NCBI GenBank assembly: GCA_030435675.1
Contig: CM059625.1
Location: forward strand, 10,726,001 to 10,790,000
DNA: 64,000 nucleotides
Reading direction: 5' to 3'
Origin: Steinernema hermaphroditum
Taxonomy: Eukaryota > Nematoda > Chromadorea > Rhabditida > Steinernematidae
The translations under genes and the position numbers were made by a program. Below are positions 20,740 through 33,091 of this stretch, one piece after another; positions within the stretch are counted from its first letter, which is position 1, and every line of letters begins with the position of its first letter. The notes beneath the pieces were generated by a model, which saw only the letters and a program-made list of their open reading frames with translations, ran no database searches and was not told the origin of the DNA.

Positions 20740-23267
20740 ATGGCTTCACCAGAAGAGAGCGCTCGCCCCGGCTTCTCCAATGAAGATTTGCAGCAGGTTG
20801 CGAAATTTTTAAGCAACGTTTCATTTGGAAGCAAGGAAAAGAAAAAACCGACGGAAAAGGCAACTCACGCTAGAGTTGTACCGCGACGACCTGTTCCCCC
20901 CTTGGAGGTGATACGCAAACCAACGCAAAATGGATACGTCGCTGACAGCCGTCAATTTCCCGTAAACGCCGCTCGAACGACTGTTCCTCAGCCGAGGCTT
21001 CGCTCACGCTCAAGATCGACTCTTAACCGAAATAATCAACCGAATGAAAATACGGTAGTCCCTCACAGGCGTCACAATCGATGTGCATCAATCGATCGCA
21101 ATAAGGAGCAATACCGTGCAAATGGGTCCACATGTTCAGCGCTGGAACACATCAAGAAGTTGATAAAAGATGGTTCACCCGCTGAACGAGGTATGCTTTG
21201 AGGTTTTTTTTTGGACATAGTTTCAGATAACGACATTTGAAGGTGTTGTAAACGATGGCGTTTACTGTTATGCAATTGTATTCGTGCAATCACTTCTTGG
21301 TACAAACACATTTCCCCGCTTATCGCTTTCTAGCGACGTTGATTGGGTGGGTTCGCGACCGGCTTGCAAAGATATGTTGATCCATTCAAGGGAACTTCGC
21401 CACACATTGTCAAAAGGCTGATCCAAGTGCTTCGTTTATTGTGGATAAATGACCCTTCGGCCAGTAACGCCGTCAAGAAGCTGGTTTACGATGTAGCCCA
21501 ATCCAACTATTCACTTGATGTGATGAAGCAACAAGTGAGGAAGCAGAATTCCTAGATTATTGTTACTATTTATTTTATTTAGGACGTGTTCGAATTCATG
21601 ACGCTGTTGTTTGGCAAGATTTCCGCGAGCATCGACATCAATATGAGATCTACGGAAATTTTGCTACGAAATATTTGTACCGGCGTTCTCCAGTACACCT
21701 CCCGATGCACTGGATGTGACTACAAACGCAAAAGCACTGAACGCTTCACTGCCCTATCCTTGCCGATACCACAAAAACCGTAACACTCTCAAGGAGTCTC
21801 TTTTAAACGATCCTTATACATTTCAGTCTGAATGAAATCAACGTGTATGCGGTAACTGGCGATTCCGTCATTGCTTACGGTTTGCGCACACAAAGAGAGC
21901 CATCGGTGAAGGAGGTGATCACCTGCATTGCATCCGATTGTCGAGTGAGCCAAAACAACGTAAGCCTAATTTAGCTGATTTGTACTTCACTTTTTAAATG
22001 CAGTGTGCTGTAATGGCCTTCAATGGTAATCGTCTTAAAGTGTTCGATCCCCAGTCATTGCTCGTCACCGCAATGAATTTTCCCATGTTTACTGTAGTTG
22101 AAATGACCCCTGACACCACTATCTCCAACGAAATAGAAGCTCTTGTATTTCCACGAGGCGATAGGTGTGTTAAGCGATTAACAGGCTGACTTAATTCATA
22201 TTTAGCATTACAGCTCCATACGTGTGCGCAATCGACTTAAAATGGGCACCAGCCACTATATGGAGACGAATCGTTACTACAGTCTTCTTCTGGGAAAGAG
22301 GGAAAACGCTCCCTGAGCTCGGCGATATCGAGGTATCCGTCGCAAACAAGCAGGGATATTTTGAACAATTTGTGGACAGAGGACGAAGAGGATTTCACTC
22401 TCTTCATCCGTATGTTCCGATAGATTGCCGTAGTCATGTACGAATATTTTTAGGCGACACTGTTTTTGGCGTCAAAACACGTCGAGAAAGTTTATTGTTC
22501 TACGAATCGATTTGTATGTGCACTGAACTCGATTCATTCACTTTTGAATTGCAGAAGTAGTTCGCAAGGCGCACTCACTCTCTACCCCCGATCGGAATAT
22601 GAACATGAATCATATAAAGCTAACCAGGGTCCCCTTCTCGACACCTTAGTGGAGACGTATTTCCGTGAGGAGCGTATACCGTTCACATGTCGCAACTGCT
22701 CCTCTTCGTCCCTCATCCGAACTGCAAGCATCGCCGAATGCCCCCAAATTTTGTTTCTTCATTTGAACAGATTCGCCAGGGTATGGTTACAGCTACCATC
22801 ACTTCACTGAGGAGACCATTTTAGAACGGTTCGGCAACTTTGAAAGTAACTAGTAAGTTGCGTATTCCGCGCGATGTTTTGGATATCACGGACTACACTG
22901 GCTTCGCTGCTTCTAGACGGAATAGTGGTTGTGACGAAGTAGAGCGGTAAATATTCAAACCTCCTTCAGTTAATAATAGTTTACTTTCAGTTATCATCTT
23001 TGTGCCGTAATCTGTCACATCGGGGATTCAGTTTCGAGTGGCCACTACCAGTGCTATCGTCGAAACCCCGTAACCCAGAAGTGGCGTCTCTTCTCCGACT
23101 CACATGTCTTTCCATTTGAATTCCCTGAGTTTCTGTCGAGCAGTTCCGCTTATTTCCTAATCTACGAGAAACCATCGAATGACTCGTCAGTTAATGAAGG
23201 CCACTGGTTCCGAAAGATGAACGCAAACGATTTAATATCCACAGTTTTCCACAATTACCGCATGTGA
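20740..23267 (+). CDS. Ubiquitin carboxyl-terminal hydrolase (USP/UBP, peptidase family C19)
   Basis: A deubiquitinating cysteine protease. From the ATG at 20740 comes a 150-residue basic, disordered N-terminus. The Cys box reads ERGVVNDGVYCY, the catalytic Cys lying in the canonical G-x2-N-x-G-x2-CY pattern, if the 52-nt intron at 21191-21242 is removed. DVFEFMTLLFGKI (21584 onward) matches the D-x-x-EF box. LLDTLVETYFREERIPFTCRNC and CPQILFLHLNRFAR (22620-22780) match the fingers/palm region. The His box YHLCAVICHIGDSVSSGHYQCY and the acid-residue region WRLFSDSHVF lie in the last exon (22991-23267). All three catalytic elements are therefore present. Two stretches did not resolve into one frame: 21300-21420 and 22205-22560. 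Either may hide an unseen intron or a sequence error. AATAAA at 23432. Confidence 0.82.
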
Positions 23268-23568
23268 TATGACTACGCTTCCCAAGCGTTTTATTCTCTT
23301 GCCAAACTCTCATCGCTGAAGCTGTTAAGATATAAGTATTTTCTCTTAATTACGTCGCAATACGGGTATTGTTCTAGTGCAGTGTGCAATATAATTAGAA
23401 CTTTATAAGTTATGATCATGCGACGCATGTGAATAAAACGATGAATCGCACGAAGTTCGCATTAATCACACATCTAGTCGACCTTTATGAATGGTCTAAC
23501 AGCGCGATTACACTATTTTTTGCGGAATCAACTGCTATTCAAGTGAACGGTTTTGCGAAAATCGAGAA

Positions 23569-24038
23569 ATGGACAAGTCCTCCGCTTCGAAGAAACTCTG
23601 CACAGGACAGGAAAAGGTAAAAGAGTCTTTCGAGATAATGTGAACAACTGGCTTTAGCAACGCACTTATCTTCGTACGAAGATTACAAGTACTACAACTA
23701 CAGTTACCTCACAATTCACATCGGATATCACACAAATGTTTCGATGCATTCGAGATAAGAACTCTCGGGAGGACCCACCGAAATGCGTTCAATTACATGT
23801 ATCGAAAACTCCGGATGCCACTACAAAATGTAGACCTGCAAAAAGGAAACCTCGTGAAGCGGGCGTCATGTCGAATGCAGAAGGGAAAATGGAGAAGAGG
23901 CTCGCTCCCACAACAACACATTCCTTGTTTCGGGGACGAGTCCTCAGCGATTCAATGTTCACATCAGGCGAAGATCCGGACGCGAAAAGAGTGGCTATCT
24001 TTGACAAAATCCTGAGCAAGTTGGAATATAAGTTTTGA
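23569..24038 (+). CDS. Small two-exon protein of unknown function (142 aa)
   Basis: Not recognised. Exon 1 (23569-23616) encodes MDKSSASKKLCTGQEK and exon 2 (23658-24038) continues in phase 0 after a 41-nt intron (gtaaaa...ctttag). The protein is basic (CRPAKRKPREAG) and ends with an apparently structured segment, GEDPDAKRVAIFDKILSKLE. It has no signal peptide or membrane helix. It starts about 300 nt after the USP stop and about 130 nt after the USP poly(A) signal, on the same strand, which is compatible with a nematode operon; no SL2 evidence can be seen. It ends 84 nt from the convergent NPY-type receptor stop. That the ORF stays open after in-phase splicing supports a real gene. Confidence 0.55.
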
Positions 24039-24064
24039 TATATACAATATAAATAATAGCGTGC

Positions 24065-24070
24065 TTTATT
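24065..24070 (-). terminator. Poly(A) signal of the NPY/NPF-like receptor
   Basis: AATAAA on the minus strand, 52 nt downstream of the receptor stop codon, in the short interval between two convergent genes. Confidence 0.5.
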
Positions 24071-24121
24071 TACAAACAGCATGGACTACTGACCCGAAAG
24101 TTAACGCGAAATGGCGCTCTT

Positions 24122-25613
24122 TTAAGAATCGGTTTTAAGAACAACAGAAGTTGCACGACAAATAGAATTGTCTTCTGTCGGTAAAAGCCTTGTTGGACGA
24201 GGAATGCGAACACTGTCCCGCTGCAAAGCTGTTTCGGCATCCACCATCCCGCTCAATTGGCGTTCGTCTGCGTTCTGTTTCTTTGCTTCTTTTTTGCTCT
24301 TATTTTTGCCGCGACGATTTGGAAAACAGGCGAATACTTGCCGGAAATCACTTAATTTTTACTTCTAAGTCGATTCGTCGATATGACACTTACGGGAGTC
24401 CGAGCGCTTGGAACATCTGTGAGAATTGTTGTCGGAAATTTTGATTGAAAAAAGCATAGCTGACAGGGTTCAAACAAGCTGATCCGATGGCAAAAACGTG
24501 ACACAATGCGAAGGTAGGGACCGAAAAGCGTTTAACCCATCCAAAAGTGTTCACCAAATGGAACACATTAAGGGGAAGCCATGCGATAGCGAAGACGCCA
24601 ACAACACAGCCAAGGAGCAGATGAGTGCGTCGTTGGCGCTCAACAACAGATCTAGAAAAGAAGGTTCGTAGCACAAGACAAAAACGCATTTACCGTCTTC
24701 GCTGGCTAGAAGTAGAAGCGTGAAGAAAAGGTGAACTTTTTCCGGCAAATCTCATTTGCATTCGATGTGCGATTCTGGAGTAGACGAAAACGATGGAAAA
24801 GAGCGGAAGGGCGTACTGCGTGACCAAAACGGCGATCGTGTAGGTCTCTTTGTTGATAGGCATCTAAACATATCGCTTTATGGCGTGGAGCTGTGCAGGT
24901 TTTACGTTTTGCCAAATTTCGTTTTGCTCGTGACAGATCTGCAAGGATATTCCACAATGTTTGTCTTCGAAGATGACGTTTAAGTCAGAAGCGATTAACA
25001 AAGGAAGTGCGAAGACGATGGATATCACCCAAATGAGGGCGAAGAAAAGCAGCGATAAGTTGTGCTGACGGTCTCTTTTTGTGGGAAATATGACGAGGAC
25101 ATAACTGAAAGAAGTGGTGCTGTCAATGGGCAAAAACGAATTTGTTTCTCACCGGTCCAGAGCAATAGCGGCAATAGAAAAAGTGGATAAGAAAATGTTG
25201 AAACCTTCAAGTGAGCCAACAATCTTGCAAAATGCAGTTCCAAAAGGCCAGAATGTGAAGAGCACCGTATACAGAGTAATTGGCGCCGTCACCGTGCAAA
25301 TGAAAAAGTCCGAAAGCGCGAGATTGACGATGAAAAAGTTCCTTGTCGTTCTCATTTGCGGGTTACGAATGACGGCAAGAATGGTCAGCATGTTGCCAGC
25401 TGCACCGAATGTAATAACGAAAAAGTAAGCTATCGTTATGGCATATCCAAGCTAAACAAGTTGACAGTCTTATGCATTTTAGGCATTCGATACCTCTACC
25501 GAAGAGTATTCGGTTCCATTGAGGACCGTGTCATCTCTGAAGTAGTTATTGATGCTCGAGAAAAGGCGACGCCACTGCTGACAACTTCTTTCCTCTAGCG
25601 TCCCGTTGCTCAT
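24122..25613 (-). CDS. Neuropeptide Y/F-type GPCR (npr-like)
   Basis: A seven-transmembrane receptor of the NPY/NPF group. Exon 1 (25613-25494) starts MSNGTLEERSCQQW and has two N-glycosylation sites (NGT). Exon 2 (25451-25153) covers TM1-TM3 and includes NLALSDFFICTVTAP and FWPFGTAFCKIVGSLEGF. The DRY motif forms across the junction with exon 3 (25104 onward, YVLVIFPTKRDRQ). TM5 is TIAVLVTQYALPLFSIVFVY. Exon 5 has RRTHLLLGCVVGVFAIAWLP (TM6), then TM7 SACLNPVSYAFFNQNF. An in-frame TAA appears after QALGLP, but it lies inside a perfect donor (CCgtaagt). Removing the 43-nt intron to 24350 continues the frame through DFRQVFACFPNRRG and a long polar tail ending at 24122, so I prefer the longer form. 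Both ends are possible. The ligand is not determinable. Confidence 0.85.
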
Positions 25614-28600
25614 TTTCTGAAAATACAAATCGAACCGACTGAGGACACATTAGCGATGAACAGAACGACTCTGGAAGCGACTTTATTTAGACTTGCGGTA
25701 TCTGTGCATTAGCACTCTCCCACTCTCCATGCTCTTATGGCCAATATGATGCAGAGAGAGAGCCGAAAAAGGCCAGACAATGGAAAAGCATCTTTGGGGA
25801 CCCTTTGGGGGAGAGGCGTCGAAAGGAAATGAAGAATAAAGTGGGAAACATGTAGACGCTGTAAAAAGATCCCACGACTGGTGGATATATTCATGTACGG
25901 TAATTAAGACTTTTATGGCGTCGGGACAAAAGGAATACAATGTGATGTCACATATTACAAATGCAACGTTCAGCAAATGGCCGAAACTAACAATTCGTTG
26001 AGTACGGTGCTTCATTTCAATAATGGAAATTGGCACAAACAAGTTAAGGATGTTGTGTATGAGTGACAACCGCTTAGCCATCATAATGGGACTTATTTTA
26101 AAATGACGCTAATTACCAGGTAGCGCTAGCGCTAACCTAACCCAAGCCGCTGTTGTTTGGTCTGCCAATGAAACTATTTTGGCTTAACGTATACACCACT
26201 GTGTTGAGACAATACGTGCAGTAGCGCGTTTCTAATATAGACATGTGGTCAACGAAAATAAACAGCATTCGAGCAAAAGAAATGTTGGCATACTATATTA
26301 AAAAGACACAGATCGACATCGGGTGCAAGTTGAATTTCAAAGTATTCCGTGCTGTACAACTTAAAACTTGAAAATTTGACGCAAAACTGAAATTTTGACA
26401 GAATTTTGAAAACGGCGATAGCAAGCTGGGCGGAGGTACGGTAAGGAGTTTAGGGAGGGTTGCGCTGAAATCGACAAGAACGTAAAGGGTAAGTTCGTCT
26501 TTTCTTTAACGCGTGTCTTCAGCGTTGCAGCGCCGCTGTTATTAAAGTCTGATTGGCTTAGTTTGCAATCTGAAAGATTCCACTGGCGTCCTTCACAAAG
26601 TCTTTCGGATGTCGCTTTAATTACTTAGCCACAGTTTCGCGAATATGCCGCTTTGAAACACACTGGGAGTCTTTTGGCGTCTAGGATACGCCATAAAAGC
26701 TATAGCTCCAGACAAGCGATGATAATGGAAGGCCAAGAGCGTTGAAAGGATGTTTGACGTTTCAAAACATTAAGAAAATCCTTAGACACAAACATCTTTT
26801 CTAGGTCTTAGACAAATTTGATTACATTATGATTGGTTCCATAGAATACTACAGCGCCTCCTTGGACGAAACATTACAACATTGCCAGGAAAATGAGGCT
26901 AAGGCAATTGATGGCTTGGTGATAATAATGAATTCACAAAAACACATAAAAATACGACAACACTTTTCTTTTGCCTTTTGGAAATGGTCGTACTTCTAAC
27001 TTACCCTTTAAAAGCATGCATCATCAGGGGATGAATCTGGTGAGGGTAACAAAGGTGCCGCATCAACTGCAATCGAACAATAAAGTGAGTGTGGCTGTGC
27101 ATTCATCATCATCTACTTTAAGTAACCTCAAGGGAACGGGTCGCCGTTTTGCTTATGAAACTGAATTTCAGGCGCGATCGCCTAATAGGTCGTGGCAGGC
27201 TATGCCCCACAGGAGCACAAGAAATTGACAACAATGTGGTTGGAAATGAAAACTAAGAATGTAACAACGATCTAATGGAAATCAGATGGTGGCAGACTCC
27301 GATTTCCTTGCGTCAGGCAAGTATGACATGGCCTTGGCAATATCTCTTATCATTTTTAATACACATGTGACGCGTATAATGTTTGGCAATAACAGTCAAA
27401 AAACCCATAAGGTGTCCTATTAAGAGTTGACACGGTGTGCAACCCAAAAAATGTCCAAACGCTCATAAAAATGAACGTATTTATAATATAATGAGCATAA
27501 CAGTGCTTCTCGTCGCGATCGACCTTTCCGGTCACCCGCGCAAAACAGAGTAACGAAAACAAGCGATTGTCCTATAACGTCTCTGCGGAAACACCGTATT
27601 ATTGCTCTGCCGTTTGAGTGGCAGCACGCCACTGATTTAAATGAAATAAAACAAAGAAGGGCAGGAAAATTGTGCTGCCAATGTGTTCTTTTCGCTGTAG
27701 TATTTCTAAATCCATTCTGTAATACAAACTTGGCAAAAAAAATAAGTTGATCTAACGAACGTGAAGCGTGCGAAGCACGAGAAAAGTACCCGCAACAGAT
27801 CGAAGATTTGATAAATTTGGGAGATAAGGCCAGTGCTGTTGTGCACTTGCCAACATTTTCAATTGCATTTAATGAGCTTTTTTCGCTTATTAGCGTTTCT
27901 CACGTCGAAATAGGCGTCCTTTTTGACAGTGATTAAAGGATAAGTTCTTTAACAAGGGGCATTGTTCGGCAGCAAAGGGCATATAAAAAATTGGAAATCG
28001 TTAAGAGCATTGAGGGCAGAGAACTTTGATTACAGCAGTTCCTGTAATAGGAACAAGGTTGATAGACCCCCAAAGAAAAGCGTGAAACACCATGGTGGAA
28101 CATTTTACAAAGGACTGGGGTCTCAACGTGCACCTAGAGCAAAGGAGAACTGATGAACTTTTCGAGCCAATGTCGGACACCCGACAAATATTCGACAATT
28201 AGGAGTTTGCGCTAGAACGACGCGACTGAGTGGAAGCGTTTTCGGAAGTGATGAAGCGGCCTGGATTTGGCTAATCTCCAGAAGCTCGCCTGCGTATGAT
28301 GACAAAAAACATGACGGCAGTAAGCGCGCGTTAACCGCTCACTGATGTCGATGAGTGATTATATTTAGCCCAGCATAGGTTTAAGTAGCTACATTTTCGC
28401 AATGTTTCACGAAAGCTGAGAGGTGTCGTTCGATTTTGCTCCGCGGTCTTCATTTCCACGTTACACAACACTCCTGACAAGGGAACATTTAAAGGTGCCT
28501 TCCGTGGATTTGGATGAAATTTTGTACACCAGTAGTGCTCATGGAGTGTGTTGCTCCTGGAGAATATGAGCGGACCATGGGTACTTTAGGCATGTTAAAA

Positions 28601-30518
28601 AATGACATGTTATCCTTTCCCACAGATGTGACATTTGTTTCTCACCGGTGACCTCCACGAGCACTACTACTGTACTATACTGAGTTTCAGTCAAATCGGA
28701 AGGGACACCTTTAAATGTTCTTTCGTAAGAAGCCCTATCCGATTTGACTTCGCGAATCAGCTGTCGATCAGGACAAATTCAATTAGTTGTGTGTTTTCCT
28801 CATATATTAAAGGATTTGATCCGGTGCCTGAGACAGGAGTGCTTTTCCAATGACAGACACTTGCTTCGAAAGGAAAGTCAAAGTGCAAGAGGCGTTTGCA
28901 CTTCTTCTCCTTCCTGTCCTCCGTGCTATATACCGTATGGCTCTGGGACAGTTTTCGTCATAACAAAGCTCTAGGAATGAGTAAATTACTTTTTGGTTAT
29001 AAAAGCTATGAAATTATCAAAGCACTGAACGCAATAAGCTGCATCAACGTGAAGTCACGCAGCAGTTTGTTACTATTGGCAGTTCTCGTGATAGAACGAG
29101 AATATGTGGTTGCAATTACGCACCACATTATATGTTATAAATATGTAGACTTCAGCATAGCGGAAGCGCCGGAACCACAACCATTATCGACACCATAATC
29201 GAATCTGAAGCACCGTAAAAATGGTTGGAAAAGGTAGTATCAATTGTAGTCGTTCGTGGCCCTTAGAACAGCGTGCGCGAAAATCAAAGGAAGGCCAAGG
29301 GACTTTTCTTTAAGAGATAAACGCTGAGTGCGCTTAATTAATCGGCCTTAATGACGCCTGGCAATACACTGAACGCAGCGCCCGGGACAATTCCATTTTC
29401 GTAATGTCCTTTCTTATGGAGCGTCACAGGATAAGAATGGGGAATACCGACAAGGGTAAACTCATTCCCGAAAGCACCAAATCAAATAGAATGAACAGCT
29501 TCGCTTTCAACTAACTTTATGCCTCCTTCACTCTTTTCGCGCTCACGTGGAGGATATGCCTGCTGAAAGGTTCGTGTTGCTGTCTAATTATGTTATCCAC
29601 TCAGCAAGGCTTTCTCCATCCATAAATCCAATCTTAGCTGTGCTTGGGACGAAGCGCCCATAGGTCAGCTTTGGTTTTTCCCACTATCCATTTGGTTGCT
29701 AACGAGGTCTACTTCTCCTTCTCATCACAACGTCAGCGTCATCTGTCTGTCAGCAACACTTGAAACACGTATATTGTAGGATTAAAAAGAGATGTGGGCC
29801 AGATAATCCAGAAAAGTGGTCTTGATCAGCAATACACTACTTATAGACACGTATATGCGAAGAGATACGTAGACAACATTCCGCGTAATGGCGATTAGTC
29901 AAGGCGACGACGGAAATATGCGAAGAAATGGATATACTTTTATGCCATGTTGAGAGCCAAGTACTCTTCTTCAAATTATCTGTTAGGCCTTCGTGCTGAC
30001 AGACCCAAAGAATGCACATATGTGCTGCACTTTTATGTGATGTCGAGCGAAAAGTGTTTTCGCTCGTGTAATAGTTGTTAAAGGTACAACATGATGATCA
30101 TTGTTGGCCAAATATGTTCAAAATATCTAAATTATAAGTTTTGGTTTGGAAAAGGGATTTATTTCACATCAAGCTTCAGTGTTATTTTAATGATGTTGAA
30201 TAAAAGTCACATATGCTGAAAAATGTTCTGAAATTCCTCGCACGTCGTGAATGCAGAGACGGTCGTAAGGAGTGAGAATGATATGCCTCGGAACACCCAC
30301 TTGCACATCGGGATGATGGCGGGTTGCGCGGACACACGACAGCGGATACGCGAGTGAACAGGCGGATCATATGTAGATCGATCGTCAACCGTCCCATATA
30401 CTTTTGTAGTAATTTGCAATTGTTCGCGGTCGCCGACTGTCGCTACATCGATAGATTACCGCGCGACTATAAACCGTCCTCGTCCTCGCCCTTCTTCCGT
30501 CGGCCAGCTACCGGTCCG
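25614..30518. other. Gene-poor interval of about 4.9 kb
   Basis: No exon chain with domain support was found on either strand. The minus-strand ORF at 25683-26084 and plus-strand ORFs around 28896-29198 lack homology and splice context. The region contains one foldback MITE (28478-28728) and otherwise AT-rich non-coding DNA. It probably includes the upstream control regions of the NPY-type receptor (-) and of the PTTH-like gene (+). Confidence 0.5.
28478..28728. mobile_element. Foldback MITE, copy 1
   Basis: About 250 bp, non-coding, with terminal inverted repeats. The left end, GGGAACATTTAAAGGTG (28481-28497), is answered on the right by CACCTTTAAATGTTC (28706-28720). The similarity continues inward: TTTGGATGAAA against TTTCAGTCAAA, and AGTAGTGCTCATGGAG (28531-28546) against CTCCACGAGCACTACT (28653-28668), so most of the element folds into a long imperfect hairpin. 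The outer sequence GACAAGGGAACATT is shared with the element at 48482-48708, indicating one family. No transposase is present. Confidence 0.75.
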
Positions 30519-32916
30519 ATGAGACTATCCGACCGGACTCAGCTGGCCATAAACTTCCCCTTCTCCGTTGTCGTCCTTTTGGTGACACTTTTTTTTTCAT
30601 CATTTTCTTGTGGTTCGATATCGTCTGTTGATGTTGAAAACCTCAGCTGTCAGTACTCGTTTACCTCGGCGGTTTCGTAAACCTCTTAATTTAGTTGACG
30701 ACCTCGAATCCTACAGAACTCAACTGAAGACCCTTTTAAATGATGTGGAAAAGAAGATAAAAAATCGCCAAAAACGATTCGTTCCCATTTCGGCATCCCT
30801 TCCCAATCGCCAATCAGCATTTTTTCTCGAAAGGATAGGAGCACTGAGGCTCAGTCATCATCCGCACCGATCCTCGTTAAAATCGTCCACGTCGCCTGGT
30901 CAGATGACCAAGGCTAGTTCTATAGTAAGTCTCCAAAGCGGACAGATAGAAGTCGCGTACCGAACGAATCAAACAACACTAAAATGGAAAGAATAGATAA
31001 AACGTTCTTCGCTTTGGCACTAATTGCCGCTAGTCTAAAGCGGAAGTTGCGCCACTTATAAACGATTAACATTCGACTGCATCAGACTATTTATGCGTGT
31101 AACAAACATTCATTGTTCTCGTTCCAGCGGAACCACACAGCCGAGGAATGCAGGCAATTATCCCAAAGTGAACTGGTGAGTAAGCTGAAGGAGAAGGGGA
31201 CCTACAATCCGGACCTCATGGCATGGGATCTCACAGGAGTCATTCGCTTTCTTAATCGTTCTATAGTGGACCAGTATGAGGTATCTTACAAACAACGTAT
31301 TCACTTATACCGGCTTTTAGTGGCAAACAAAAGCGAAGGAAACAAGTGAACAGTCTCTGACGAGAAACGTAGAAGCTCTCGAGAAGATTCTTGGTGAACT
31401 CAATCTACACTGCAACGTCCGGCAACCAAGTGTGATCTCTAGACTGAAGAACATGACGATGTGAGCTACCGTAATCCGACGCTAGAGTTCCCAGTGATCC
31501 ACGGTAAAACTGATATTGGTATTTAGTTCAGAGCCACGAAGGTCAGTTCTGTCACCGTCGATTCGTATGAGCGAAGAGGAACTTCGGGTGAAAAGAAGCG
31601 CTCTCGCGGACGAGCTCTTACACAGCACGATTAAGAACTCTATGCCGAAAAAACAAAAAATCATTGGTAAGCGTTCTAAATTTTCTATCAGATGCATATG
31701 AAATGGGTGCTTGGCGAATTCTGACAGCACTTGTGGCTCATAAGGAAATTGTCAAAAAATAGAGTGGTCTGTTTTAAAAAAGTTTCTAAGTAATGAATAC
31801 CTTTAGGTGCTTAAGTTCATTTGCATTTGTTCTTCTTTCTCAATACACAAATTTCGTTTTATGCATTAGTTAGAATAACAAGATAGCAAAAGTCAGATGA
31901 AATTCATGGAAAAAATTTCAATTCCAATCGCAATCAAAGTGAACCTCTGCCACACAAGAGAGCGTTTCACCAGACTCGGAGCAGACTAGGGAAATTTCTC
32001 AAAATTACATGCACTTGCGATGCATGATTGTTTTGACCATAGGAAGCAGTTAATAGCACGCACATAAACAATGCGCCAATAATTTTTGAACCCTTAAAAG
32101 GCTTAGTTGTGCATGGCGTGGTCTCCTTTGGCAATCATCATCGAAAACGCTGCCTACGCGCTGTGCAAACGGCAAAAAGCATCACCAAGTTCATCCGCTG
32201 AACGCACACATGCAGCTTGAGCGTAAAATGCGAGAGTATCTAAAAATTTTTGCCAGTGTCCAGTCTTTGCATTTCTAGTTATAATTATAGGTTAAAGGTC
32301 AGATAAAAGAACTACAAAGGAACTATATACAATGACCTATCAGTTTGCCTGACGTTTGATCTCCAACACTAACATAATTAAAAGCAAAAACGTTAGGGGA
32401 AGTTTAAAGGATAGATCATTGACGTAGTCACTGAGCAATATAACGAAAACAACAATTTTCGTTCTTTAGTGATGTCTGCTACTGTAGCATACGGTAGTTT
32501 AAGGTCTCAAATGGCCGTGTAATTTTAATATTAAATAGCCGAGACATAAACATCCTTGATTTAGGTGACGTCCATGTTGTGCCGTTTGGATGTGACAAAC
32601 GTGGTAAAGAAGAAGACGGCTACCTGAGACTTTGTGGAGCTTGCCAGGCGATCCGAAAACTTCCGGACACGTACTTTCCTCCCTTCATCAATGAAGTAAT
32701 GTGTGACGAGGACAAAGCCTGTCTTTACTTTTACGACTACCGTAATACGTCCTCCACTTTGATTGCGAATGAAACATCGCCTTTACAGCCCATGGAAAGT
32801 GCAAACAAAAGCATATGAATTTCGTTGTGCTCAAAAACGTCGGGACGGCGAAATGCGAGATCTGGCAGAAGTTCAACCTCAATGTTCGCGTTTCATGCGA
32901 ATGCTTTGTCGGTTAG
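30519..32916 (+). CDS. PTTH/Trunk-like secreted cystine-knot hormone precursor
   Basis: Seven exons (30519-30648, 30695-30924, 31128-31280, 31321-31460, 31527-31666, 32565-32741, 32789-32916) join with every phase closing to give 365 residues. Residues 1-33 are a signal peptide (FPFSVVVLLVTLFFSSFS). A pro-region has a dibasic furin-like site, KNRQKR, near residue 69, then polar and helical segments (TRNVEALEKILGELNLHC). The C-terminal domain (about 273-365) has GCDKRG, LCGACQ, LPDTYFPPFINEVMC, CLYFYDYPHGKCKQKHMNF and WQKFNLNVRVSCECF. The spacing of the cysteines, the P-x-F-I-(N/E)-x-x-x-C block, the C-K-x-x-x-(Y/M)-x-(I/V)-x-(I/V)-L block and the final V-x-V-x-C-x-C match insect PTTH and Trunk, ligands of the Torso receptor kinase. 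The family call is by pattern. I recall, without being sure, a PTTH-like gene in C. elegans. AATAAA at 33092. Confidence 0.78.
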
Positions 32917-33091
32917 TTGAATTTTGAAGCGCAAGTTACAATTTGTGTTCAGACGAAATGTCGTTTTTTGCGAAGTATGTGTAGACCAACACAACATGTA
33001 AATATTCACCTGCGGTCGCCGTCAATCGAACTCAGAGTTTGTTGTAGATCCGATGATGTTTTTAGCAGCTTAGTGATCTGATCGTGTAGCA

